From: Euryarchaeota archaeon UBA220
Lineage (GTDB): Archaea > Thermoplasmatota > Poseidoniia > Poseidoniales > Thalassarchaeaceae
Assembly (NCBI GenBank): GCA_002501885.1
Contig: DAON01000104.1
Location: 1 to 8,840, forward strand
Direction of reading: 5' to 3'
Length of the DNA stretch: 8,840 nucleotides
The position numbers and the translations under genes are program-made. The notes beneath the pieces were generated by a model. The model saw nothing but the letters and a program-made list of their open reading frames with translations. It searched no databases and was not told the origin of the DNA. The first letter of the stretch is position 1, and each line of letters starts with the position of its first letter. Below, piece by piece: positions 1 through 6,597 of the stretch.

Positions 1-353
1 GAGAATTCCCTGAAGCCATAGAGGGGTTGCCGGAAGAATATAGGTCGAAAACCGTGGTGATGTACTGTACTGGAGGTATTCGCTGTGAGAAGGCATCTGC
101 AGTTATGCTGAAGGCCGGATTTGATGATGTTCGGCAATTGGAAGGGGGTATTCTTGGCTACTTCGAAGAGTGTGGAGGAACGCATTGGAACGGTGACTGT
201 TTCGTATTTGATCAGCGAGTGGCTCTAGACCATCAGCTCGAAGAAACTGAGATTGTAATGTGCTTCAAGTGTCGCGAGCCTCTTTCTGCTGATGAGCAAA
301 AGTCCAAGCAATATGTCATCGGACAGTATTGTCCTTACTGCATCGAATCTTGA
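1..353 (+). CDS. trhO: TrhO-type rhodanese tRNA uridine hydroxylase, C-terminal part (5' truncated)
   Basis: This is the 3' end of a gene that begins before the window; the reading frame is open from base 3 and gives 116 residues. It matches the rhodanese-domain family TrhO/YceA (UPF0176), whose characterised members hydroxylate U34 of tRNA to 5-hydroxyuridine in the cytoplasm. Visible hallmarks are the active-site loop CTGGIRCEKAS, with the presumed catalytic cysteine at visible residue 22, then QLEGGIL, then the family-specific CFVFDQRV stretch. Two Cys-x2-Cys pairs follow (visible residues 87/90 and 110/113), which probably bind zinc or stabilise the tail. The protein stops three residues after the last cysteine, so it lacks the longer tail I recall in many bacterial members. 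The TTG at 27 is not a credible start, because conserved sequence continues upstream of it. The stop codon abuts the stop of the convergent gene at 354. The family call is firm; the exact modification is inferred from homologues. Confidence 0.9.
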   Translation, partial: EFPEAIEGLPEEYRSKTVVMYCTGGIRCEKASAVMLKAGFDDVRQLEGGILGYFEECGGTHWNGDCFVFDQRVALDHQLEETEIVMCFKCREPLSADEQKSKQYVIGQYCPYCIES

Positions 354-2069
354 TTATGCAAGTCGCCCTAATGATTCCAAGTATTCTGCAGCCAAGGCTA
401 GTGCGGCATGACATCCTTCTATATCGCCTGATGAGAGGGTTGTCGCTGCATCAGCGACCGTCTTCTCGGCTTCCATCCTGGAGGTATCGCTAGGCCCGAT
501 ACCAGCAGAATCCAATTTGGATCTGAGGTTTTTCCATTCTTCTTCAACGAAACGCACCAACTCTGTTACCTCTGAGATACTGTGCTCATGCGCCTGTAAG
601 TCGGAAGTCAGAGATTGCAATGACTCTGCAGCATTGATCCAATCGCCTGTGTCAGCACTTTTGGATACCTGATCCATTCTGTCCGACCAATCTTGCTTGG
701 AAGCCTCGGGGAATCTTACCTCAATCTGCTTCTTCTGACGTAGAGCTCGCTGAACCTCCTGCATTGCTTCGGAAGTCGACCTTACATCTCTGAGTACGCT
801 ATCTGCTAGTCCCTTTGCTAATGCAGAGTCGCCTGATTTCAGGGCATTGCGGGCCTGTTCAAGTCTATCCTTGGTTGCAATCTGTATTCCTCCTTCTACA
901 GCGGCAACAGCGTGCTCAGCATCATTTAGCGACTTGATTGCGGCCTCGTCAGTCGAACCCATACTCTCGATGTGGGCTGGGATTGAAGAAGCGATGTGTA
1001 GAGCTTCTACGGGATCTTCTGCCTCCATCGCCTCCTTTGCTGAATTGAGGATTGCAATCACCCCCTCGGCCTGATGTCCAGAGTGTTCGGCTATGGCCGC
1101 CTCTGCGACAACAATCGAATCAAATGCTACTTGCCAATGCTTCTCAACTATCTCAGACTTTGACTTGGCTCTTCGGTAGAGAAGTTCCGCCTCTCTGAAG
1201 GATCCTAAATCGGCCTCTCTGTCTCCCAAATCAAATGCTTTCCTCGGCCCTGTCGCTTCTATGGTGATGTTCTCGGCCCTCTCAACGGCTTCCAGAGCAT
1301 CTGCTCGGATTGCTTGGAGATCTCCTGAGAATGCAGTAATCCTCTCGATTTCATTCTCAGCCTGAGAAATTAACTCCATTCCTTTTTCTGGGTTGCTCCA
1401 ACCTTCCTCTCTAGCAATTTTTAGCATAGAGGAAGCTTGTTCCATTCCCGAAGAGTTTTCCCTAATGGCGAGGATTCTCGACTCGGCCTGCTCAAGCATC
1501 TCAGCAAACTCATTTCTGGCCTCATGATTATCATCCTTAGCGAGTAGATCAGGAATCATTGTGAAGCATGTGGCGGCGAAGACAATAGCCCACAGAATTA
1601 GGTCATCACTGAGTGATACTAGAACCGAAAGTGCCACGGCAAGTCCAGCTATGCTGGTCATTCCTCTCCACCTCCTTGTAGAGATGGTTCCCGCCAACTG
1701 CTGATTAGTAAACCACCAGAGAAAGGCCGAAACAAGTACCAATATCGCTGCGGCAATTGCCTGATCATTTGGCCCATATGTCACTCCAGCGAAGGCAAGT
1801 ATGCTAGGCCATGAGATATTTGCCGCAGCAGTCAGTCTAGACCTTTCCTTAGGGCCGAAGAAAATCAAATCTCTCAACATTAAGGCAGAAGTGAATAGAA
1901 TTACGACAGGGCCGTAAGTCGATAGTGCATCACTCTCCACTTCTACCGTGCGTGTAAGCCACCAACCACCGGCTGCAATGAGCAGAAGAGTGCATGTGAG
2001 AGTCAGTCTCTCTACTCTCGTACCGTGTGCTTGAATGGTCTTCTGAGGGTAGTCGGGAAGTAAGACCAT
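354..2069 (-). CDS. Six-helix membrane protein with cytoplasmic array of ~62-residue helical repeats, function unknown
   Basis: I do not recognise this 571-residue protein as a member of a named family. Residues about 21-175 contain five or six hydrophobic helices (near 21-39, 53-71, 84-98, 103-121, 137-152 and 156-175). Basic clusters at KERSR (74-78) and RRWR (132-135) fit the positive-inside rule with both ends in the cytoplasm. Residues 180-571 are hydrophilic, Ala/Glu-rich and predicted helical. A motif of the form L-x2-A-x5-GD-x3-A-x3-A recurs with anchor residues at about 226, 290, 352, 414, 476 and 549, suggesting tandem TPR-like or helical-bundle repeats. The ATG at 2069 is supported by GGTGA at 2076-2080 with a 6-base spacer. 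The gene lies 52 bases after the serine hydrolase gene on the same strand, so it is probably the last gene of that transcription unit. A scaffold, sensor or membrane-organising role is possible, but no catalytic motif is visible. Confidence 0.85.
   Translation of the reverse strand: MVLLPDYPQKTIQAHGTRVERLTLTCTLLLIAAGGWWLTRTVEVESDALSTYGPVVILFTSALMLRDLIFFGPKERSRLTAAANISWPSILAFAGVTYGPNDQAIAAAILVLVSAFLWWFTNQQLAGTISTRRWRGMTSIAGLAVALSVLVSLSDDLILWAIVFAATCFTMIPDLLAKDDNHEARNEFAEMLEQAESRILAIRENSSGMEQASSMLKIAREEGWSNPEKGMELISQAENEIERITAFSGDLQAIRADALEAVERAENITIEATGPRKAFDLGDREADLGSFREAELLYRRAKSKSEIVEKHWQVAFDSIVVAEAAIAEHSGHQAEGVIAILNSAKEAMEAEDPVEALHIASSIPAHIESMGSTDEAAIKSLNDAEHAVAAVEGGIQIATKDRLEQARNALKSGDSALAKGLADSVLRDVRSTSEAMQEVQRALRQKKQIEVRFPEASKQDWSDRMDQVSKSADTGDWINAAESLQSLTSDLQAHEHSISEVTELVRFVEEEWKNLRSKLDSAGIGPSDTSRMEAEKTVADAATTLSSGDIEGCHAALALAAEYLESLGRLA
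390..1442 (-). repeat. Six diverged ~62-residue helical protein repeats
   Basis: This segment codes for residues about 210-560 of the protein encoded at 354-2069. Short cores align around a turn residue followed by small residues: NPEKGMELISQA (226), SFREAELLYRRA (290), DPVEALHIASSI (352), DSALAKGLADSV (414), DWINAAESLQSL (476) and DIEGCHAALALA (549). The spacings are about 64, 62, 62, 62 and 73 residues. Three of the six have Gly just before the Asp. Similarity is at protein level only; I see no obvious DNA-level repeat, so the duplications are old. Confidence 0.65.
1545..2009 (-). other. Membrane domain of the repeat protein (5-6 transmembrane helices)
   Basis: This segment codes for residues about 21-175 of the protein encoded at 354-2069. 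The strongest hydrophobic stretches are LTCTLLLIAAGGWWL (24-38), GPVVILFTSALML (53-65), AIAAAILVLVSAFLWWF (104-120), IAGLAVALSVLVSL (140-153) and LILWAIVFAATCF (157-169). A weaker one lies near 85-96. Charged loops between them give an N-in, C-in topology if six helices are counted. This was assigned by eye, not with a predictor. Confidence 0.75.
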
Positions 2070-2075
2070 GGAGTT

Positions 2076-2080
2076 TCACC
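2076..2080 (-). promoter_or_regulatory. Ribosome binding site for the repeat membrane protein
   Basis: On the minus strand GGTGA is followed by six bases and then the ATG at 2069. GGTGA matches the archaeal anti-Shine-Dalgarno sequence and the same core precedes the starts at 5514 and 7527, which supports this start choice. Confidence 0.7.
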
Positions 2081-2121
2081 AACAGTCATCGGTCAAGAGT
2101 TGTGCGGAGAATTGTTCAGAA

Positions 2122-5100
2122 CTAGGGCCTCATTGACTCGGGGCCCCAAGTACGGTGAGCTATGTATGCGAGAAGTGCCAACAATACCACAACGGCCAGA
2201 AGTACCTGCAATGGCATCTGCCATGCAGGTTGTACAATGTAATCATGTTCGATGACTAAGGTTCCATTGCTCTCAGCTTGATCGCTAGTCCAGTCGAACC
2301 TCAAGTCGAATTTGTTACTGCTGTTAAGTTCGAGGTGTAACTCTGCAGAGAATAAACCGGTTCCGCCTGAGTTGGCGGCTGCGACCAGTACCTCTTCTGA
2401 GCATGTATTTCCTGAACATAGTACACCGGATCCGATATCTCCTCCAGAGTTTTCCATTGTGACAATGATGTTGATGGTCTCGCCCTCAACGAGATCTCCG
2501 ATAATCGCCGTTTCCATCAACGATATACTGACTCCCAATTTAGGAGAGATCGCTAGGCCCCATGTAATCTGCTCCATATTCTCTTCCGAGTCAATGGCAA
2601 TCACATGCAGAATGTATGTTCCAGCCTCGGTTATTGGAAGAATGGTCTTTTCGGCATCTCTCCAAATGGCCTGTTCTGCTAGAACTTGATCATTCATTCT
2701 AATCTCCCAAATCACATCATCAATTGCATCTAGGTCATCAAAGGACTGGGTCAATGATAGCATGATGATATCTCCCGCCCTAGCAGGTGAGCCTGGAGAA
2801 ATCGGGGTATCATTAGCGAAAATCTCCGGTATAATTGTCGGTCCTGAGGAATCGGTTACGATGATGGTCCAATCATTAGTCACCTTATTTGATGCATCAT
2901 CTGTGACTGTCAGAGAGATGCTGTACTCACTGGGAATCTTGGCTTCATGTCGCTCGGTCAAGTTGAGGTGCATACCATTGACTTGGTCTCCTTGGAAGAA
3001 CCGATCCATGAATTCTAATTGATCGAAGGATGAGTGCCTCCAATTCTCTGACTTATCTGAAGTTACCTCAATTTCCACAGGCTGAGTGCCAGACCAAACA
3101 GGACTGGTATCATTAGCTAAGAATCGGAAGTAGAATTCGCTCCCTGAAGGAACTTCAATTATCGGATTGCTACTATCCAACTCAGTTGTTTCCCCATCAA
3201 TCTGAATTTCGAAAGTTGCATCCCAAGTCGGGCTCTCTCCATCGATAATTATATTCTCGTACCAATTGCTAGAGGATGAGAATGAATCCATGCAATGCAT
3301 TACGACACTGGCAACTTCTCCATGACTGAAATTTAATTCAGAAGCTGTAAACTCAAGACTATCTCCATCAATGCTCAACATCAGAATTCCATTGTTGTGA
3401 ACGGTCCACCATTGGGTGGTTTGATCCAACGCACTATCAACACACTCGCCGGAATAATGAGTGGGAGTTTCGAGCGGGATGAATGAGTTCCCTGTCAATC
3501 GGGATGCAACAGTCAATGGAGGTGAATTCTCACCTAGTGTGATTCTAATGTCAGAGGCGACGGGTGCTTGATGGCGGAACACTGTGAAGTCACTAGGACC
3601 TCCCTCAATCACGCCCTGCATTGCGCTGTATCTGAACTCCCACGGGCTAGGCAGTACAATCCTTAGTGGGATTTCCTCGATGATTCCTCCAACTCTGGGG
3701 ATGTCGAGGATTCTTGTCGTGCGAGAATCGGTCGTGCCTGTAAGCTCGCCATACTCAACCCATCCCCAACTTCCGTTACTGTCGGATACGGATCCTTCTG
3801 CCGGAGGATAGACTATGATATCCAAGTCACGGACTGGAGTCAGTGAACTATAGTCGATTAGGCAGCAGCCAATTGCTTCAGAATCTGAAAGATTCCTCGC
3901 ACCCATGATCATTTCTACGAATTCGGAAATCTCTGACATAGACAAGTTGCCATCTCCGTTGCCAAGATACTGGTCAATCTGAACCCTGACGCCTAGGTCC
4001 CTATTCGGTAACAGGTCAATCCCGTAGTCCTCTCTCATGGAGATATTAGCATACCACTCGGCAGAGATGTTTGAGGCTGGATTTATTGGGCTAGTTATTG
4101 TGAGTGTTGAATTTCCTAATATTTCATCGTCCTGAGGTGGCAGAGGCTCTGGCCATTCGAAATCCTGCTCATCAGAATCTAGTGGAGTCGTATTTTCATA
4201 GTCAACTGCCATCATCGCTTCGGAGATAACTGACTCCCTGATAGACTGCCAATCTCCATCTGGACGAGTATTTGTGAACATCACAAATACTACTGGTTCT
4301 CCGGAATCGGTAACCTCTCTTCTGAAGTTTGTCGAAGAACCTGCAAATGCTCCCCAATGTTGCCAAACATCGACATCTCCTCCGAGGATGAAAATGCCAC
4401 TACCATACCATGACCCCCATGAATCATATGGATTCTCAATGAAAGATTCAAACGGATTATCGAAGACTTCGTTGTCAGTTGTCCCATCGATATTAGAAAT
4501 GAATTTTGCATAGTCTGATGCGGTGGAAATCCAACCTCCTCCTCCATCCTTCTCTTCAATCACGAAAGCTCCACAATCGGGTTTAGGAGCTATTGGGAAG
4601 ACAGGGTTACCATTCTCATCCTGCCCTGATGGGAAGTGGCACAGGCCAGTACCTTCATCGAAGTATGACACCTCATTTTCGGACCGCTGGTCAGGCATTG
4701 TCATACCGATTGACATACTTTCTATGCCCATTGGCGAGAGGACATTATCGATGATGTAATCCTCGTATTGCACCCCTGTCTTAGCCTCGATAATCTGACC
4801 AAGAATCTGATATCCTACATTCGAGTATTCGTATTGGGTCCCGGGTTCGTATTCCAGAGGTCTCCTCAACGCTTCTGAGAGAATCCGCTCCATAGGGATT
4901 GGAGCTAGGTTTCCATTATCGAAGTCATCAATCAGAGACTGTTTGTCAATACACGGATCACTCTGCCAGGAAGCAACCCAACTGTTCCAATGTCGGTATG
5001 TTGGATCAACGCTTGGATTGAAACCTGCCCGGTGGTTGAGAAGAAGAGAGACATTGATTTCGTCGATAGAGTAGGATGTAGGGTGATTAGGATAGTCGCA

Positions 5101-5514
5101 CCCCTCAATCTCTGTCGGAAGTAGATGCGGTACTAGGTCGACCATTTTGTCATCCAGTGTTATTGTGCCGTCTTGGACTAAGGTGAGGATACCTGCGGCA
5201 GTAACAGCCTTGGACAGGCTGGCAATCCTAAATTTCGAATCAACCGTAACCTCCGAGGACCAATAATTCCCGTCCTCATCAGTTCCATTAGAGGAAATGC
5301 CATATCCCTTGTTGAAAACTAGTGAGCCGTTGTACATAACCGCTACTTGTGCACCTGGAATTTCCCAATCTGAGAGCAATTCAGAGATATCTGAGTCAAA
5401 CTGCGAAAACGGGTCGTTTGGCAAATGTCCAGGTTCGTCTGCAACTGAAGGGACTACGACTGTGGATAGTAGCATCACCAGAGAGAGTATTATTGCTCGA
5501 GCCCGCTCTTTCAT
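2122..5514 (-). CDS. Secreted, membrane-anchored serine hydrolase (class C beta-lactamase/D-aminopeptidase family) with long Ig-like ectodomain
   Basis: This 1130-residue protein has a signal peptide (1-25, likely cut after SVA) and then a beta-lactamase-related serine hydrolase domain (about 35-435). All three catalytic motifs of that family are visible: S99-L-S-K102, Y230-S-N232 in the typical PGTQYEYSNVGY context, and H386-W-G388 in place of KTG. Residues about 465-1095 form a long acidic, beta-rich region: an EF-hand-like loop near 514-528, several Ig/cadherin-like segments with phrases such as SLTVTDDASNK (867-877), and a CARDB-like segment near 993-1085. One hydrophobic helix near 1100-1119, followed by a short basic tail, anchors it with the enzyme outside. 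Family members act as peptidases, esterases or transpeptidase-like hydrolases, so the substrate cannot be read from sequence. The ATG directly follows the TGA of the kinase gene, indicating coupled translation. The enzyme call is firm; the domain names in the stalk are tentative. Confidence 0.9.
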   Translation of the reverse strand: MKERARAIILSLVMLLSTVVVPSVADEPGHLPNDPFSQFDSDISELLSDWEIPGAQVAVMYNGSLVFNKGYGISSNGTDEDGNYWSSEVTVDSKFRIASLSKAVTAAGILTLVQDGTITLDDKMVDLVPHLLPTEIEGCDYPNHPTSYSIDEINVSLLLNHRAGFNPSVDPTYRHWNSWVASWQSDPCIDKQSLIDDFDNGNLAPIPMERILSEALRRPLEYEPGTQYEYSNVGYQILGQIIEAKTGVQYEDYIIDNVLSPMGIESMSIGMTMPDQRSENEVSYFDEGTGLCHFPSGQDENGNPVFPIAPKPDCGAFVIEEKDGGGGWISTASDYAKFISNIDGTTDNEVFDNPFESFIENPYDSWGSWYGSGIFILGGDVDVWQHWGAFAGSSTNFRREVTDSGEPVVFVMFTNTRPDGDWQSIRESVISEAMMAVDYENTTPLDSDEQDFEWPEPLPPQDDEILGNSTLTITSPINPASNISAEWYANISMREDYGIDLLPNRDLGVRVQIDQYLGNGDGNLSMSEISEFVEMIMGARNLSDSEAIGCCLIDYSSLTPVRDLDIIVYPPAEGSVSDSNGSWGWVEYGELTGTTDSRTTRILDIPRVGGIIEEIPLRIVLPSPWEFRYSAMQGVIEGGPSDFTVFRHQAPVASDIRITLGENSPPLTVASRLTGNSFIPLETPTHYSGECVDSALDQTTQWWTVHNNGILMLSIDGDSLEFTASELNFSHGEVASVVMHCMDSFSSSSNWYENIIIDGESPTWDATFEIQIDGETTELDSSNPIIEVPSGSEFYFRFLANDTSPVWSGTQPVEIEVTSDKSENWRHSSFDQLEFMDRFFQGDQVNGMHLNLTERHEAKIPSEYSISLTVTDDASNKVTNDWTIIVTDSSGPTIIPEIFANDTPISPGSPARAGDIIMLSLTQSFDDLDAIDDVIWEIRMNDQVLAEQAIWRDAEKTILPITEAGTYILHVIAIDSEENMEQITWGLAISPKLGVSISLMETAIIGDLVEGETINIIVTMENSGGDIGSGVLCSGNTCSEEVLVAAANSGGTGLFSAELHLELNSSNKFDLRFDWTSDQAESNGTLVIEHDYIVQPAWQMPLQVLLAVVVLLALLAYIAHRTWGPESMRP
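2155..2217 (-). other. C-terminal transmembrane anchor of the serine hydrolase
   Basis: Residues about 1100-1120 read as a single hydrophobic helix (core LQVLLAVVVLLALLAYIA) followed by HRTWGPESMRP. With the N-terminal signal peptide this gives a type I membrane protein. It lacks the PGF or LPXTG sorting motifs, so anchoring is probably by the helix itself. Confidence 0.85.
3931..3975 (-). other. EF-hand-like calcium loop in hydrolase ectodomain
   Basis: Residues 514-528 read DQYLGNGDGNLSMSE. Aligned to a canonical EF-hand loop, N519, D521, G522, N523, L524 and E528 fall at positions 3, 5, 6, 7, 8 and 12, but position 1 is Leu and the nearest Asp is three residues earlier. This could be an expanded or degenerate calcium-binding loop on the stalk. 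Calcium binding is inference. Confidence 0.45.
5440..5514 (-). other. Signal peptide of the serine hydrolase
   Basis: Residues 1-25 have a basic start (KERAR), a hydrophobic core IILSLVMLLSTVVV and a small-residue cleavage site SVA before DEPGH. This is a standard Sec-type signal with probable cleavage by signal peptidase I, which puts the catalytic domain outside the cytoplasmic membrane. Confidence 0.85.
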
Positions 5515-6483
5515 TCAATCACCCTTGTAAATTATCTGCGACCCAGTCATGTCGATATTAAGAGGAATCCATCTGCCCAAAGATGCGAGGATTTCGCGAA
5601 TCCCGGTTTCGCAATGAACAAGGAAGAAACCTCCTCCTCCGGCGCCCAGTAGTTTGGCACCACTAGCGCCCGCTGCCATGATTCTCTCATGCATAGCGTC
5701 TAAGTCATGTCCCGAAACACTAGCAGAGATTCCTCTCTTTGCATTCCATGCCTCGCCAATCAGTGAGCCAAGTCCTGAGGTATCTCCATTCACTACCATT
5801 TCGTATGCTTGGTCAGCCTGTCCACGAATGGTCCGTAGGCGAGCAAATTTGTCCGACTCATCTTCAGGAGTCTCGCTAAGAACCTCTGAAGCACTTCTCG
5901 ACATGCCTGTGAAGACTAGTGTAAAATCATTCGAGAGTCGTTCAATAATCTCCTCAGAAACATCGATTCTTTCTACAGAGACTCCTTCTGGACCGAATCG
6001 AATGGAGTTGACTCCACCATATGCAGCGGCGTATTGATCCTGTCTGCCAATTGGTTGCCCCAAGATATCAATCTCAATTTCACATGCCTCTCGTGCGAGT
6101 TGTTCTGCTGAGGCCTCGCGCCCCGCATACGCATGAAGAGCGTTGAGTAGCCCCACTGTTACTGCAGACGAAGAGCCCAGCCCGGTTCCTCTGGAGGGTA
6201 TGTCAGCGATGGTGGTAATCTCAACACCAGAAGTTACTCCGGTCATCCTCATCGCCTCTCTTGCGAGCTCGTGCTCAAGGTCTTCGAAGTCGTTCACTAA
6301 CTCCATATTGGAGTACGATAGTCTGACCATGTCATCGAAGCGACTATTCACTATGACGTGGATGTGTCTGTCTAGAGCAAGAGAGACTACTCGGCCGCCT
6401 TCGGACTCGGACATCGAGAACGAATCGATATCGGTTCCGCCGCCGCAGAATGAGACTCGGACCGGTGTCCGGCTGATTATCAT
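5515..6483 (-). CDS. GHMP-family sugar kinase, D-glycero-D-manno-heptose 7-phosphate kinase (HddA)-like
   Basis: GHMP kinases phosphorylate small alcohols or sugars with ATP in the cytoplasm. This protein best resembles the HddA/LmbP group, which makes sugar 1-phosphates for nucleotide-sugar synthesis. Visible motifs, numbered from the chosen start, are the N-terminal ISRTPVRVSFCGGGTD, the phosphate-binding loop SRGTGLGSSSA (97-107), the QDQ segment with a likely catalytic Asp at 149, FTGMSRSAS (191-199), and the C-terminal KLLGAGGGGFFL (277-288). Length is 322 residues, as usual for the group. I chose the ATG at 6483 because homologues begin at this MIISRTP segment and because it leaves 114 bases for divergent promoters. 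An ATG at 6510 or TTG at 6513 would add nine or ten residues, and none of the three starts has a good Shine-Dalgarno site. It is the first gene of the leftward group and its end touches the hydrolase start. The true substrate is unknown; no other heptose gene is nearby. Confidence 0.88.
   Translation of the reverse strand: MIISRTPVRVSFCGGGTDIDSFSMSESEGGRVVSLALDRHIHVIVNSRFDDMVRLSYSNMELVNDFEDLEHELAREAMRMTGVTSGVEITTIADIPSRGTGLGSSSAVTVGLLNALHAYAGREASAEQLAREACEIEIDILGQPIGRQDQYAAAYGGVNSIRFGPEGVSVERIDVSEEIIERLSNDFTLVFTGMSRSASEVLSETPEDESDKFARLRTIRGQADQAYEMVVNGDTSGLGSLIGEAWNAKRGISASVSGHDLDAMHERIMAAGASGAKLLGAGGGGFFLVHCETGIREILASLGRWIPLNIDMTGSQIIYKGD
5518..5523 (-). promoter_or_regulatory. Ribosome binding site for the serine hydrolase, inside the kinase gene end
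   Basis: The last sense codons of the kinase contain GGTGAT. The kinase TGA follows directly, and then the hydrolase ATG. The spacing is short (3-4 bases), as expected for a start that relies on ribosomes finishing the upstream gene. Confidence 0.6.
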
Positions 6484-6533
6484 CAGTTGCGCGGCATAAT
6501 TACCCCACATCAAGCCGACGGTATCGTGTCATA

Positions 6534-6548
6534 GGCCCCCACAGGGCC
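6534..6548. repeat. Inverted repeat GGCCC-CCACA-GGGCC, candidate operator
   Basis: A perfect 5-base dyad, GGCCC and GGGCC, is separated by a 5-base CCACA centre. Outer bases extend the symmetry loosely: GTG at 6526-6528 and CAC at 6558-6560. Two copies of CATAG (6530-6534 and 6548-6552) flank it. It sits mid-way between divergent genes, so a regulator site is more likely than a terminator; there is no T-run after it. No known regulator is assigned. Confidence 0.4.
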
Positions 6549-6586
6549 ATAGTAAGGCACATAACCCGTACGCTCCCGGCTTCGCT

Positions 6587-6592
6587 GAGGAG
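6587..6592 (+). promoter_or_regulatory. Ribosome binding site for pyrB
   Basis: GAGGAG lies five bases before the ATG at 6598. It supports this start and implies a leadered transcript. Confidence 0.7.
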
Positions 6593-6597
6593 AAGAG

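Larger units (their letters stand above)
6484..6597. promoter_or_regulatory. Divergent promoter region between kinase and pyrB
   Basis: These 114 bases separate the leftward kinase group from the rightward pyr genes and must hold promoters for both unless the kinase starts upstream at 6510. Possible weak TATA-like stretches on the plus strand are CATAATTA (6495-6502) and CATAGTAA (6548-6555), and neither is a strong match. The second would place a transcript start about 20 bases before pyrB and keep its ribosome binding site. The promoter positions are inference. Confidence 0.45.

Noticed and set aside
847..1074. Open frame opposite the repeat membrane protein
   Set aside because: Short, Ala/Ser-rich by reflection of the Ala/Glu-rich helical frame; a shadow.
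2312..2689. Open frame of 125 codons on the plus strand opposite the serine hydrolase
   Set aside because: No ribosome binding site or protein motif; the opposite strand codes continuously.
2230..3930. Unusual enrichment of N-glycosylation sequons in the hydrolase
   Set aside because: I counted about 16 N-x-S/T sites over the whole protein, which is not clearly above what its Asn, Ser and Thr content would give by chance.
5654..6037. Open frame of 127 codons on the plus strand opposite the kinase
   Set aside because: The minus-strand frame encodes a clear GHMP kinase; the plus frame has no recognisable motif and is a shadow.
6484..6503. CATAATTA read on the minus strand as the kinase TATA box
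   Set aside because: It is only about 15 bases from the ATG at 6483, so the transcript would begin inside the gene.
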